From an uncultured Saprospiraceae bacterium (GTDB lineage Bacteria; Bacteroidota; Bacteroidia; Chitinophagales; Saprospiraceae): a stretch of DNA of 64,000 nt. Below, one piece after another: positions 43,936 to 53,400 of this stretch. The stretch's first letter is position 1. The number at the start of each line of letters is the position of its first letter. The position numbers and the translations under genes are program-made. A model generated the notes under the pieces. That model searched no databases, had not been told where the DNA came from, and worked only from the letters and a program-made list of their open reading frames with translations. Location: NCBI GenBank assembly GCA_937921775.1, contig CAKZUK010000018.1, positions 1-64,000 of the forward strand. Direction: 5' to 3'.

Positions 43936-46146
43936 ATGAAAGTTGTTTTTACAGTTCTTCTTTTTTTTTACCTACCTCTTCTTTTAAATGGCCAAAATTT
44001 AATAGGCCTAATTGTCGACGAATCCAATGAGCCAATCGTTGGCGCATATGTGATTAACCACAGTAAAGATTTTCATACACACACCAACGATCTCGGACAG
44101 TGCATCCTCAAAGATGCCGACATCGGTGATACATTAAAAATAATGCATCTCGGATATGAGACGCTTGATTTTGTCATTGATAATTCTGATGGGAAAATTA
44201 AAATCACATTGATCGAATCATTTTTTGATTTGGGAGAAGTTGTTGTTGGGCAAAACGCTAAGAAAATTAATATCATCGCAGCAATCGATATTAACACCGC
44301 TCCTGTTCGTTCTTCTCAAGAATTTTTACGCAAAGTACCGGGCCTTTTTATTGGTCAACATGCCGGAGGAGGTAAAGCTGAACAAATCTTCCTAAGAGGT
44401 TTTGATATTGATCACGGTACCGATGTTTCGATCTCTGTAGATGGGATGCCAGTCAATATGGTCTCTCATGCACATGGACAAGGATATGCCGACATGCATT
44501 TTATTATTCCTGAAACTATTGATGAAATCGACTTTGGGAAAGGACCATATTACTCTGATAAAGGGAATTTTACTACTGCTGGTTATGTTGGATTCAAAAC
44601 CAAAGACAAGTTAGAAAACTCACAAATTACCATCGAAGGAGGACGATTTAATTCGCTTAGAACGGTTGGTTTGCTAAAACTATTAGACAGTGAAAAACAC
44701 GATATTTATCTAGCCTCAGAGTATATGTTATCTGATGGACATTTTGAGTCTTCTCAAAATTTTGTTCGCAATAATTTCATGCTCAAATATGCTGGAGAAC
44801 TTCCGGACAAAAGTCGAATCTCAGCCTTAGTTTCTAATTTTTCAAGTAAGTGGGATGCATCGGGACAAATTCCACAAAGATCTGTAGATCAGGGTGATAT
44901 AACTAGGTTTGGCGCCATTGACGATACCGAAGGTGGCAATACAGGAAGAACCAATATAGCGGTAACTTACAATCGACCACTTAGCGACAATACCTATATT
45001 AAAAACAATATTTACTATTCTCTTTACGATTTTGAACTTTACTCAAATTTTACATTTTTTCTTAATGATTCGATCAACGGCGATCAGATCAGACAGAAAG
45101 AAAATCGTAAGATTTTTGGATTTGAAAGTGTGTGGAATCATTCCACATTTATTAAAAATGCAAGTACACTTTTTCAACTTGGGGTAGGACTGCGAGCGGA
45201 TCAAATAAATGACAACGAACTCTCAAGCACGCTCAATCGAAAGACTACATTAAAGAGCCATCAATTGGGAGATGTCGATGAAAAAAACCTTTATGCTTTT
45301 GCGGATATTTCCTTTGATGTAGGAGATTGGCTATTTCAACCATCTGTTCGATTTGATTATTTTAAGTTTAATTATGTCAATGACCTAATTGGTATTTATA
45401 AGAACGACGGTCAATCAAAAGGATTTATTAGCCCCAAGTTTAGTACGGTTTATAACTTGAATAATAAAGTACAATTATATTTCAATACTGGAGTTGGATT
45501 TCACTCCAATGATAGCCGTGTTATTATTGAAGAAGTTGAGAAATCAATTATTCCTGCTGCTTATGGAGCGGATTTAGGTGCTTTTATCAAGCCAATACCT
45601 CGGCTATTCACAAACCTTGCAGTATGGTGGTTAGCATTGGAGCAGGAGTTTGTATATGTAGGTGATGAAGGAGTTGTAGAGCCTAGCGGTAGTACTCGTC
45701 GTTTGGGTTTGGACTTTACATTTAGATATCAACTTAACGATTGGATCTTTGCCAATGGAGATTTTAATTATGCCTTTGCGCGTAGTAATGTTTCTGAAGA
45801 CAATCTCATCCCCTTGGCTCCAGTTATCACAACTACTGGAGGACTTATTTTCAACAGGAAAAAGATAAATGCTGCTATTAATTTCCGATTCCTCAAGGAT
45901 AGACCAGCTAATGAAGACAATAGTATTGTCGCCCAAGGCTACTTTATAACAGACCTAAACGCAAATTATAATTTTGAAAAAATAAGTATTGGATTCTCTA
46001 TTGAGAATTTGCTTAATCAGAGTTGGAATGAAACTCAATTTGCTACAGAAACTCGTCTTCAGTTCGAACCAACTCCTACGGAAGAAATTCATTTTACTCC
46101 AGGTACTCCTTTCTTTATCAAAGGAATCATGAAGTATCATTTTTAG
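43936..46146 (+). CDS. TonB-dependent outer membrane receptor
   Basis: The 736-residue protein has a signal peptide (1-19), a carboxypeptidase-regulatory-like domain (about 21-95: GLIVDESNEPIVGAYV), a plug (about 110-220: RKVPGLFIGQHAGGGKAEQI, FLRGFDIDHGTDVSISVDGM) and a beta-barrel ending in KYHF. The plug segment MVSHAHGQGYADMHFIIP is characteristic of a receptor subgroup with a His-rich plug that I associate with metal or metal-complex uptake. It is the first gene of the plus arm, 18 bases ahead of the cyclodeaminase gene. It may import the metal complex of the peptide made by this locus, or a related substrate. Confidence 0.9.
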   Translation: MKVVFTVLLFFYLPLLLNGQNLIGLIVDESNEPIVGAYVINHSKDFHTHTNDLGQCILKDADIGDTLKIMHLGYETLDFVIDNSDGKIKITLIESFFDLGEVVVGQNAKKINIIAAIDINTAPVRSSQEFLRKVPGLFIGQHAGGGKAEQIFLRGFDIDHGTDVSISVDGMPVNMVSHAHGQGYADMHFIIPETIDEIDFGKGPYYSDKGNFTTAGYVGFKTKDKLENSQITIEGGRFNSLRTVGLLKLLDSEKHDIYLASEYMLSDGHFESSQNFVRNNFMLKYAGELPDKSRISALVSNFSSKWDASGQIPQRSVDQGDITRFGAIDDTEGGNTGRTNIAVTYNRPLSDNTYIKNNIYYSLYDFELYSNFTFFLNDSINGDQIRQKENRKIFGFESVWNHSTFIKNASTLFQLGVGLRADQINDNELSSTLNRKTTLKSHQLGDVDEKNLYAFADISFDVGDWLFQPSVRFDYFKFNYVNDLIGIYKNDGQSKGFISPKFSTVYNLNNKVQLYFNTGVGFHSNDSRVIIEEVEKSIIPAAYGADLGAFIKPIPRLFTNLAVWWLALEQEFVYVGDEGVVEPSGSTRRLGLDFTFRYQLNDWIFANGDFNYAFARSNVSEDNLIPLAPVITTTGGLIFNRKKINAAINFRFLKDRPANEDNSIVAQGYFITDLNANYNFEKISIGFSIENLLNQSWNETQFATETRLQFEPTPTEEIHFTPGTPFFIKGIMKYHF

Positions 46147-46164
46147 AAAATAGTCAAACTAGCA

Positions 46165-47286
46165 ATGAGCGCAAAAAAATTGAAAACCTTAGTTCTTTCG
46201 GCATCAGATATTGAAGAGATTGTGAGATCTGTTGGTATTGATGAAATCATGGATGAGTTAATAGAAAAGATGACTATTGCATTCAAAACCTATAATAAAG
46301 ACAAAACTAAGATTCCAGTCCGCTCAGGTTTTAATTATGAGCAACCCCAAAAAGGACTGATCGAATGGATGCCACTTTTTGACAAAGAAAAAAATCAGGT
46401 TATAGTTAAAATGGTGGGCTACCATCCAGACAATCCTAATGACTTTCAACTTCCTACTATCGTTTCTACCATTTCTTGCTACGACACCAAGACTGGCCAT
46501 TTAAAAGGCTTGACCGACGGTGTCTTCCTCACGGCCTTACGGACGGGAGCAGCATCTGCAATGGCGACCAAAGTAATGTCCCATCCAGAAAGTTCCACCT
46601 TGGGTTTGATTGGTTGCGGTGCGCAATCGATTACTCAACTACATGCTATTTCAAGAGTTTTTAAGCTCAAAAAGGTATTGTATTATGATAACGACATAGA
46701 GACTAGGGAATCTTTTTCTAGTAGGGTAGCCATGCTGAATTTGGATATCGAATTAGTTTTCACAAACATAAAAGAGATTGTAAAAGACTCAGACATCATT
46801 ACCACAGCTACTTCTATTAATATTGGAGAAGGACCACTTTTCGATCAAATTGAGAGCAAATCTTGGTTGCATATTAACGCTGTTGGATCTGACTTTCCGG
46901 GTAAAACGGAACTACCTTTAAGCTTCCTAAAAAACAGTTTTGTTTGTCCTGACTTTTTAGCACAAGCTGTTGTAGAAGGTGAATGCCAACAATTAGATGC
47001 CAGCGATATTGGACCCGAGTTTTTTGAATATATTCAAAATAAAGAAAAATATAGTGAGGCAGTCAGACAGTCAAGTGTTTTTGATTCTACTGGTTTGCCA
47101 TTGGAAGACCAAGTGGTGATGGAGATGTTTTTAGCTTATGCAGAAAAGATGAAATTAGGCCAAGAGATAGGTATAGAACAAGTCCCGATGGATGCCAAAA
47201 GTCCATATGATTTTATGTACATGCAAGATGCGATTGTTATTAAACAAACAGTCCCATTGGAAGATTTAAATAAGAAAGTTCTTTAA
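46165..47286 (+). CDS. Ornithine cyclodeaminase family protein
   Basis: The 373-residue protein has an ornithine cyclodeaminase/mu-crystallin fold: LTDGVFLTALRTGAASAMAT, a nucleotide loop GLIGCGAQSITQLHAI, and NAVGSDFPGKTEL, close to the NAVGGDCPGKTEL seen in true cyclodeaminases, where the Asp is catalytic. These NAD-dependent enzymes convert L-ornithine to L-proline and ammonia. Here the gene is followed by a flavoenzyme, an adenylation enzyme and a carrier protein of the pyrrole-2-carboxylate type, so supply of proline as precursor is the natural role. The alternative is a related dehydrogenase of the SbnB kind. Confidence 0.8.
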   Translation: MSAKKLKTLVLSASDIEEIVRSVGIDEIMDELIEKMTIAFKTYNKDKTKIPVRSGFNYEQPQKGLIEWMPLFDKEKNQVIVKMVGYHPDNPNDFQLPTIVSTISCYDTKTGHLKGLTDGVFLTALRTGAASAMATKVMSHPESSTLGLIGCGAQSITQLHAISRVFKLKKVLYYDNDIETRESFSSRVAMLNLDIELVFTNIKEIVKDSDIITTATSINIGEGPLFDQIESKSWLHINAVGSDFPGKTELPLSFLKNSFVCPDFLAQAVVEGECQQLDASDIGPEFFEYIQNKEKYSEAVRQSSVFDSTGLPLEDQVVMEMFLAYAEKMKLGQEIGIEQVPMDAKSPYDFMYMQDAIVIKQTVPLEDLNKKVL

Positions 47287-47375
47287 AATCATCAACTGAA
47301 GTAAAAAGCACAACAACTTATTTGCAATCAAAGAACCATAAGTTTTAATAGTAAAAAAAGTCAAAACAAACGCAA

Positions 47376-48527
47376 ATGGATTTCTCCTGGCCAGAAGAAT
47401 ATTTAAAATTCAAAGAAGAAACAATTCAATTTGCAAAAAGCGAACTAAATGAAGGGACCCTTGAACGAGATGAAGCTCAGCTATTCTCTGTAGAGCTTTG
47501 GAAGAAATGTGCTGCATTTGGAATACAGGGTTTGTCCATTCCAAAAGTCTATGGCGGAGCGCTGGAAGAAGTTGATTTTTTACGCTCAATGTTGGCAATG
47601 GAAGGCTTGGGCTATGGTTGTAAGGACAATGGTTTACCTTTCGGGCTAAACGCACAAATGTGGACTGTGCAAACACCAATAGTGCACTTTGGTAACGAAG
47701 CACAAAAACAAAAATACCTTCCAAAAATGGCTGCTGGCACCATGATCGGTGCGCATGCATTGACAGAACCTGAAGCGGGCTCAGATATTTTTAGCATGCA
47801 AATGACAGCCACGAAAGTAAAAGGCGGTTATTTATTAAACGGGAAAAAACATCTAATTACTTTTGCGCCAATTTGCGATATGGTACTCGTTTTTGCTAAT
47901 GCAAATCCTAAACTGGGACGTTGGGGTGTTTCTGCATTTTTAGTAGACAAAGGTACGCCAGGCTTTACTGCAAGTGATAAAAAAAGTAAAATGGGACTGC
48001 GTTCGATTCCTATCGGAGACCTTGAGTTCAAGGACTGCCTCGTACCTGAAGAAAACATGCTTGGAAAGATGGGTTTAGGCTTCAGTATTTTAAATCACTC
48101 ACTGGAATATGATCGCTGTTGCATTCTCGCATCTCAGCTAGGAGCAATGGAACGGCAGCTCGACCAAACGATTGAATACTCGAAAAAGAGACACCAATTT
48201 AAGCAACCAATAGCTTCTTTTCAATCCGTTTCTAATCGAATCGTTGATATGAAATTACGGCTAGAAACTTCCAGATTGCTTTTGCAAAAAACAGCCTGGC
48301 TAAAGAAAAATGGCGACTCCGCTATGCTGGAAGCAGCTTTACTTAAGCTTCAACTAAGTGAATCATTTGTAACTTCTAGTTTGGACGCCATGCGTACTTT
48401 TGGAGGTCAAGCATTCTTAACCGAAAACGGTATCGAAAAGGATTTAAGAGATGCCGTTGGTGGTGTCCTTTATGCAGGAACCTCTGATATTCAACGCAAC
48501 ATTATTGCAAAATTATTAGGCCTTTGA
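47376..48527 (+). CDS. Acyl-CoA dehydrogenase-like flavoenzyme (prolyl-carrier dehydrogenase candidate)
   Basis: The 383-residue protein has the full acyl-CoA dehydrogenase fold: IGAHALTEPEAGSD (FAD contact, 124-137), a middle beta domain, TIEYSKKRHQFKQPIASFQ, RTFGGQAFLTENG, and at the end YAGTSDIQRNII, where most family members have YEGT. Thus the common C-terminal catalytic Glu is Ala (A367); E244/D246 in SLEYDR near the alternative site may act instead. With the adenylation enzyme and carrier immediately downstream (4-base overlap) it matches the PltE/RedW layout, in which prolyl-S-carrier is oxidised by four electrons to pyrrole-2-carboxyl-S-carrier. Confidence 0.85.
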   Translation: MDFSWPEEYLKFKEETIQFAKSELNEGTLERDEAQLFSVELWKKCAAFGIQGLSIPKVYGGALEEVDFLRSMLAMEGLGYGCKDNGLPFGLNAQMWTVQTPIVHFGNEAQKQKYLPKMAAGTMIGAHALTEPEAGSDIFSMQMTATKVKGGYLLNGKKHLITFAPICDMVLVFANANPKLGRWGVSAFLVDKGTPGFTASDKKSKMGLRSIPIGDLEFKDCLVPEENMLGKMGLGFSILNHSLEYDRCCILASQLGAMERQLDQTIEYSKKRHQFKQPIASFQSVSNRIVDMKLRLETSRLLLQKTAWLKKNGDSAMLEAALLKLQLSESFVTSSLDAMRTFGGQAFLTENGIEKDLRDAVGGVLYAGTSDIQRNIIAKLLGL

Positions 48528-50095
48528 TCTACTTATTACCACATACCATCTCTAACTCTGCTAAGCAATTTCCTGACAGAGATGCCTTCTCTTGCGGCAA
48601 TTCTAGTTTAACCTATTGTCAAATGGAGCAGCGAATGAATCAAGTCGCTAATGTTCTTCATCAAGTGGGGATTAAAAAAGGAGACCGCGTTGGCATCTAT
48701 CTCAATCGATGTATCGAAACGGCTATTGCGATGTATGGCATCATGCAAGCAGGCGCTGTGTATGTTCCCATTGATCCAAAAGCTCCAGCTTCTAGAAGTC
48801 GTTTTTTAATTGAAGATTGTGAAATTGATATTTTAATAAGTCAAACCACTCAAAAAAGAAATCTTGAAAAAATTGTTGAAGGACCAACAAGGATTAAATC
48901 GATTATTGGTTTTGACAAGGAACTAGAAGCGGTGAATTGTATTTCATGGAAACAAGTATTTGAGCATTCAGATCAATTCAAATTGCCTTTCCGATTACTC
49001 GAAAAAGACCTGGCCTACATTATTTACACTTCTGGTTCTACTGGGCAACCAAAAGGAATCATGCACAGCCATTATAGTGGATTAAGTTATGCTCGTCTTG
49101 CTGCATCTGTTTACAATCTTAATGAAAACGATCGAATTGGCAATCATGCTCCCATTCATTTTGACATTTCAACATTGGGTTATTTTGCGAGTCCTTTTGT
49201 GGGAGCTTGTACAGTAATTGCATCAGATGCACATACTATTTTTCCCGCAAGTCTTGCTAGCCTGATCGAAAAGGAAGCAATCACAGTTTGGTACTCTGTC
49301 CCTTTGGCTTTAATTCAATTATTGCAAAATGATGTACTACGAAATAAAAAAATAGATAGCTTAAGATGGGTATTATATGGAGGGGAACCCTTTCCTCCAA
49401 AGTATATAAAAGAACTGATGGAAAGATGGCCTAATGCTCGTTTTAGCAATGTGTATGGCCCTGCAGAAGTCAACCAATGTACTTATTATCATTTCGATAC
49501 ACCGCCCATTAATGATGAGCCTATTCCAATTGGAGAAGTCTGGGACAACACAGATTTCCTTATTTTGAATGAATATGATGAACCCGTAATTCCGGGTGAA
49601 ATAGGTTTGCTACTCATTCGAAGTGCCACACAAATGAAAGGCTATTGGAATAATCCTGACTTAACTGAGAAGTCACTTTATAAATCAATATCTGGACATG
49701 AGACTCAATTGTTTTACCGATCAGGTGATCTAGTTAAAATGGATCAAGATGGTAAAATGCATTTTCTTGGCAGAAAAGATTTTCAAGTTAAAATAAGAGG
49801 ACATAGAGTGGAACTGGATGCGGTGGAGGCATCTTTACTTGCGCATAACTTAGTATCTGAAGCTGCGGTATACGCTGTTCAGATTTCTGCAGAAAGCAAA
49901 CAAATTGAAGCTGCTGTGATACTAAAGCCACAGGTCAATTTATCAGAAGATGAGCTTAAATTTTTTCTAAAAGATAAATTGCCTTTATATGCAGTTCCTG
50001 AAAAAATAACTTTTGTTGAGGAATTCCCTAGAACAACTTCTGGCAAAATAAAGAGGTCAGCTATCGCTGCCACCTTATCAAACGCGAATAATTAA
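48524..50095 (+). CDS. Free-standing adenylation enzyme, prolyl-AMP ligase candidate
   Basis: The protein has 523 residues and a TTG start that overlaps the upstream stop (TTGA). Core motifs: YIIYTSGSTGQPKG, NVYGPAEVNQCTYY, YRSGDLV, and a terminal TTSGKIKRSA with the catalytic Lys. The region HFDISTLGYFASP, TVWYSVPLALIQLL and YGGEPFPPKY is typical of stand-alone ligases that load a dedicated carrier with proline in pyrrole pathways (PltF type). Specificity residues read by eye are D-I-L-Y-L-G-V-Q-C-K. There is no carrier domain of its own; the partner is the 79-residue protein two bases downstream. Confidence 0.85.
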   Translation: MIYLLPHTISNSAKQFPDRDAFSCGNSSLTYCQMEQRMNQVANVLHQVGIKKGDRVGIYLNRCIETAIAMYGIMQAGAVYVPIDPKAPASRSRFLIEDCEIDILISQTTQKRNLEKIVEGPTRIKSIIGFDKELEAVNCISWKQVFEHSDQFKLPFRLLEKDLAYIIYTSGSTGQPKGIMHSHYSGLSYARLAASVYNLNENDRIGNHAPIHFDISTLGYFASPFVGACTVIASDAHTIFPASLASLIEKEAITVWYSVPLALIQLLQNDVLRNKKIDSLRWVLYGGEPFPPKYIKELMERWPNARFSNVYGPAEVNQCTYYHFDTPPINDEPIPIGEVWDNTDFLILNEYDEPVIPGEIGLLLIRSATQMKGYWNNPDLTEKSLYKSISGHETQLFYRSGDLVKMDQDGKMHFLGRKDFQVKIRGHRVELDAVEASLLAHNLVSEAAVYAVQISAESKQIEAAVILKPQVNLSEDELKFFLKDKLPLYAVPEKITFVEEFPRTTSGKIKRSAIAATLSNANN

Positions 50096-50097
50096 TT

Positions 50098-50337
50098 ATG
50101 GATCAAACAATTATAAAATACATCATAGAAAACCTTCACGGAGGAAGAAAGGATTTAGAAATCGAAGCTGAAGATGATCTACTGGGAGGTGGTTTGATAG
50201 AGTCTATGGCCATGATGAGACTCATTCAATTTATTGAGACGGAGTACGAATTAAAAATCCCTCCTCAGGATATGACTATCGAAAATTTCATGACGGTCTC
50301 AGCTATGGTTGATTATATTCAGCGGGTGAAAGTGTAG
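50098..50337 (+). CDS. Free-standing peptidyl carrier protein
   Basis: This is a 79-residue four-helix carrier. The phosphopantetheine serine is S36 in LIESMAMMRL, matching the xxxS helix start of stand-alone carriers such as PltL. The acidic N-terminal half and IPPQDMTIENFMTVSAMVDY are family-typical. It starts two bases after the adenylation gene. It should hold proline while the flavoenzyme oxidises it and then deliver the pyrrolyl group to the condensation domain of the next gene. Confidence 0.9.
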   Translation: MDQTIIKYIIENLHGGRKDLEIEAEDDLLGGGLIESMAMMRLIQFIETEYELKIPPQDMTIENFMTVSAMVDYIQRVKV

Positions 50338-50448
50338 TTGCGAAAATGAAATTATCTTACTGGAATTGATCCAGAGTCAATAGAAAATACGTAAGATATT
50401 GTAGTAGATGAATCTTTCAAGGGTCTAAAATTTATTTCGTAAAAACAA

Positions 50449-53400
50449 ATGAACCAGTCAGTTAAAAATATAGACACAAGCTTTGAGTTAACTAAAAGTC
50501 AGCTCTTAATGTGGATGGGTCAAAAATTGAAACCAGCGTCTCCGATGTACAACATGGCGACTTCTTTCGATATCCATGCATCTATCGATGAGTCTGCTTT
50601 CGTAAAGGCATTTCAACTGCTTTTGCAACAATGCGATGCCATGCGCACCGTTTTCTTTAGTGTAGACGAGGTCCCTCAACAAAAGATCATCGCCAACTTT
50701 CAATTCGAAATGGAAGTTCTCGATTTTTCACAAAATACAAATGCACTTTTAAATTTAGCTGCTTGGAAAAAATTAAGAAGTCAAAAAATATTTGATATCT
50801 CCGACTGCTTATTTGATTCAGTGCTCATAAAGTTAAGTCCCGATCATTATATCTGGTATTTCAACCAACACCATCTAATCACCGACGCTTGGGCTGTAAC
50901 CGTACAATTTCAAGCAATGGCTAAATTGTATCAGGCTCAATTGAATGAAATAGACTTAACTCATTGGTCCTTGCCAAAATTCCAAGACTACTTAAGCCAA
51001 GCGAATGAGTCCTGTAATGATCCCGCTCAGCAGATGGCACAGGCTCACTGGAAAGAAAAGGTTTCGACAATGCCTGATTTTTCAAAATTCTACCAAGAGT
51101 CAAATCTTGAATTGGAAAGTAAGTCAATTCGAATTAGTGTCCGTCTAGGTAAAGAAAAATCTGACCAATTGAGAGCGATGACAATGGAGTCTGATTTAAG
51201 AGCATGGACACAGCACCTTTCTTTATTTTCTGTTTTCCAAACCATCCTGTATACTTACATTTACCGGATCACTGGGCAGCAAAAATTAGCTATAGGAGCT
51301 CCAGCTCATAATCGATCAACCTTATCGTTCAAACAAACACCAGGGCTATTTATCGAATTGTTTCCGCTTGTGGCGGAAATTGAAAACGATGAATCCTTTA
51401 GCTCCTTATTTCAGAAAGTAAGAAACGAATCGCTTAGCTTTCTAAAATATGCACAAGCCAACACTAGTACACCTGAACTCAATCGGAGCTTCAATGTAGT
51501 TTTGAATTATATCAATGCGGCTTTCTCTGATTTCAATGACATTCCAACGAGCACCGAATGGGTGCATGCCGATCACGCTGACCCTGGACATCATATGCGG
51601 CTACAAGTGCATGACTTTAATGCATCCGGTGACATTGAATTGTGTTTTGATCTAAACACCGCCGTATTTAATTCAGCTCAAATTTCCGCAACACCGCAAC
51701 ACTTTATACGTCTACTGGATGGATTTATAGAAGATCGTTTTCAATCCATTGAAAAACCTCCTTTACTTATTTCAGAAACGAATGCAATTCTTGCAAAATC
51801 AGATAGCTTCGTTTTTGAATCATCGAAATCAGTCATTGACTTGTATCATCAATCAGTAAGCAAGTCGACGGATAATATTGCCATTCGCTACCAAGAAATA
51901 GCTCTAAGCTACCGTGAATTGGATGCTCATGTAAATCAACTAAGCAATTACCTTAAGGACAATGGCTTAGTGAGCAATGATCGTGTCGCTATCTACCTCA
52001 ATCGTTCGCCAGAATTTGTGATCAGTGTTTTGGCAGTGCTGCAATTGGGCGCAACTTTTGTGCCTATCCCTGTGAACTATCCTTCGGGAAGAGTGCTTGG
52101 AATTATTGAAGATGCACAAGCGAAATTCATTCTAAGTAATTCGGTTTTACTAAAGAAACTTCCCGTAGATTTCAAAAATAAAATTGCTCTAGATAAAGAA
52201 TCTGCATTTATCCAGCAGCAAAACATCGCATTCGATAAGCAAGAAATAGCTCCAGAACAATTAGCTTACCTCATGTATACTTCCGGTTCTACCGGAAAGC
52301 CGAAAGGTGTAATGATTGGGCATGCTGCCTTATCTCATTATATTCAATGGGCTGCATACAAATATGTTGACGGGATTTTACCGGTGATGCCTTTGTTTAC
52401 TTCTACTGGTTTTGATTTAACAATCACTTCACTGTTTCTACCTTTGATTTCAAATGGTGTGCTCGTTACTTATCCTGAAGCAGAGGAAGGTCCAGACTTT
52501 TCCTTGTTTAAGGTCATGGAAGACAACTTAGTTAATCTAATAAAACTAACTCCTTCCCATATTGAATTGCTTAGAAGTGGCAACTATAAAAGTTCATCCA
52601 TTCAAACAATGATCGTTGGAGGAGAGAATTTCAAAACAGATCAAGCAGAACTAATTCATAGCCAATTGAATGATTCGGTCGCCATTTACAATGAGTATGG
52701 TCCTACAGAAGCAAGCGTTGGTTGTGTGGTACATCAATACAATCCAAAGCTTGACAAAGATAATTCTTCTGTTCCAATTGGTTTACCCATTTCAAATGTT
52801 CCGGTTTATATTTTAGATAAATTTTTGAATGTAGTTCCAAAGGGCGTACCTGGCGAATTGTATATCAGTGGACTAGGCTTGGCAAAAGGTTATTGGGGAC
52901 AAGAGGAATTGACTAGTGCTCAGTTTATAGCGAATCCATTTGATGCCAACACAAGCTTGTATCGATCGGGTGATTTAGTTCGTCAACATCCGGATGGTCA
53001 TATCGAATATTTTGGTCGAAAAGATTTACAAGTAAAAATTCGAGGACGTCGAGTAGAACTCGCTGAAATAGAAACAGTACTAAATAAGCACCCTGAGCTC
53101 AAACAAGGAGTTGTTGAATTACGGGAAAGACGAAAGGCGAAATATACCGAAGCGATTCACAATTGTAGTGCCTGTGGATTGCCCTCTAATTATCCAAATG
53201 CTAGCTTTAATAAAGAGGGTGTTTGTAATCTTTGCCAAGACTTTGAAAGTTATCAGCAAAAGGTAAGTAAGTACTTTAAAACAGAGGAGGACTTAACGAA
53301 ATTATTCAATAGTGTAGCTCCAGTTGACAAAGGAGAATACGATTGTTTGGCGCTTTTAAGTGGAGGTAAAGACAGTACTTACGTACTAGGGCAGTTGGTT

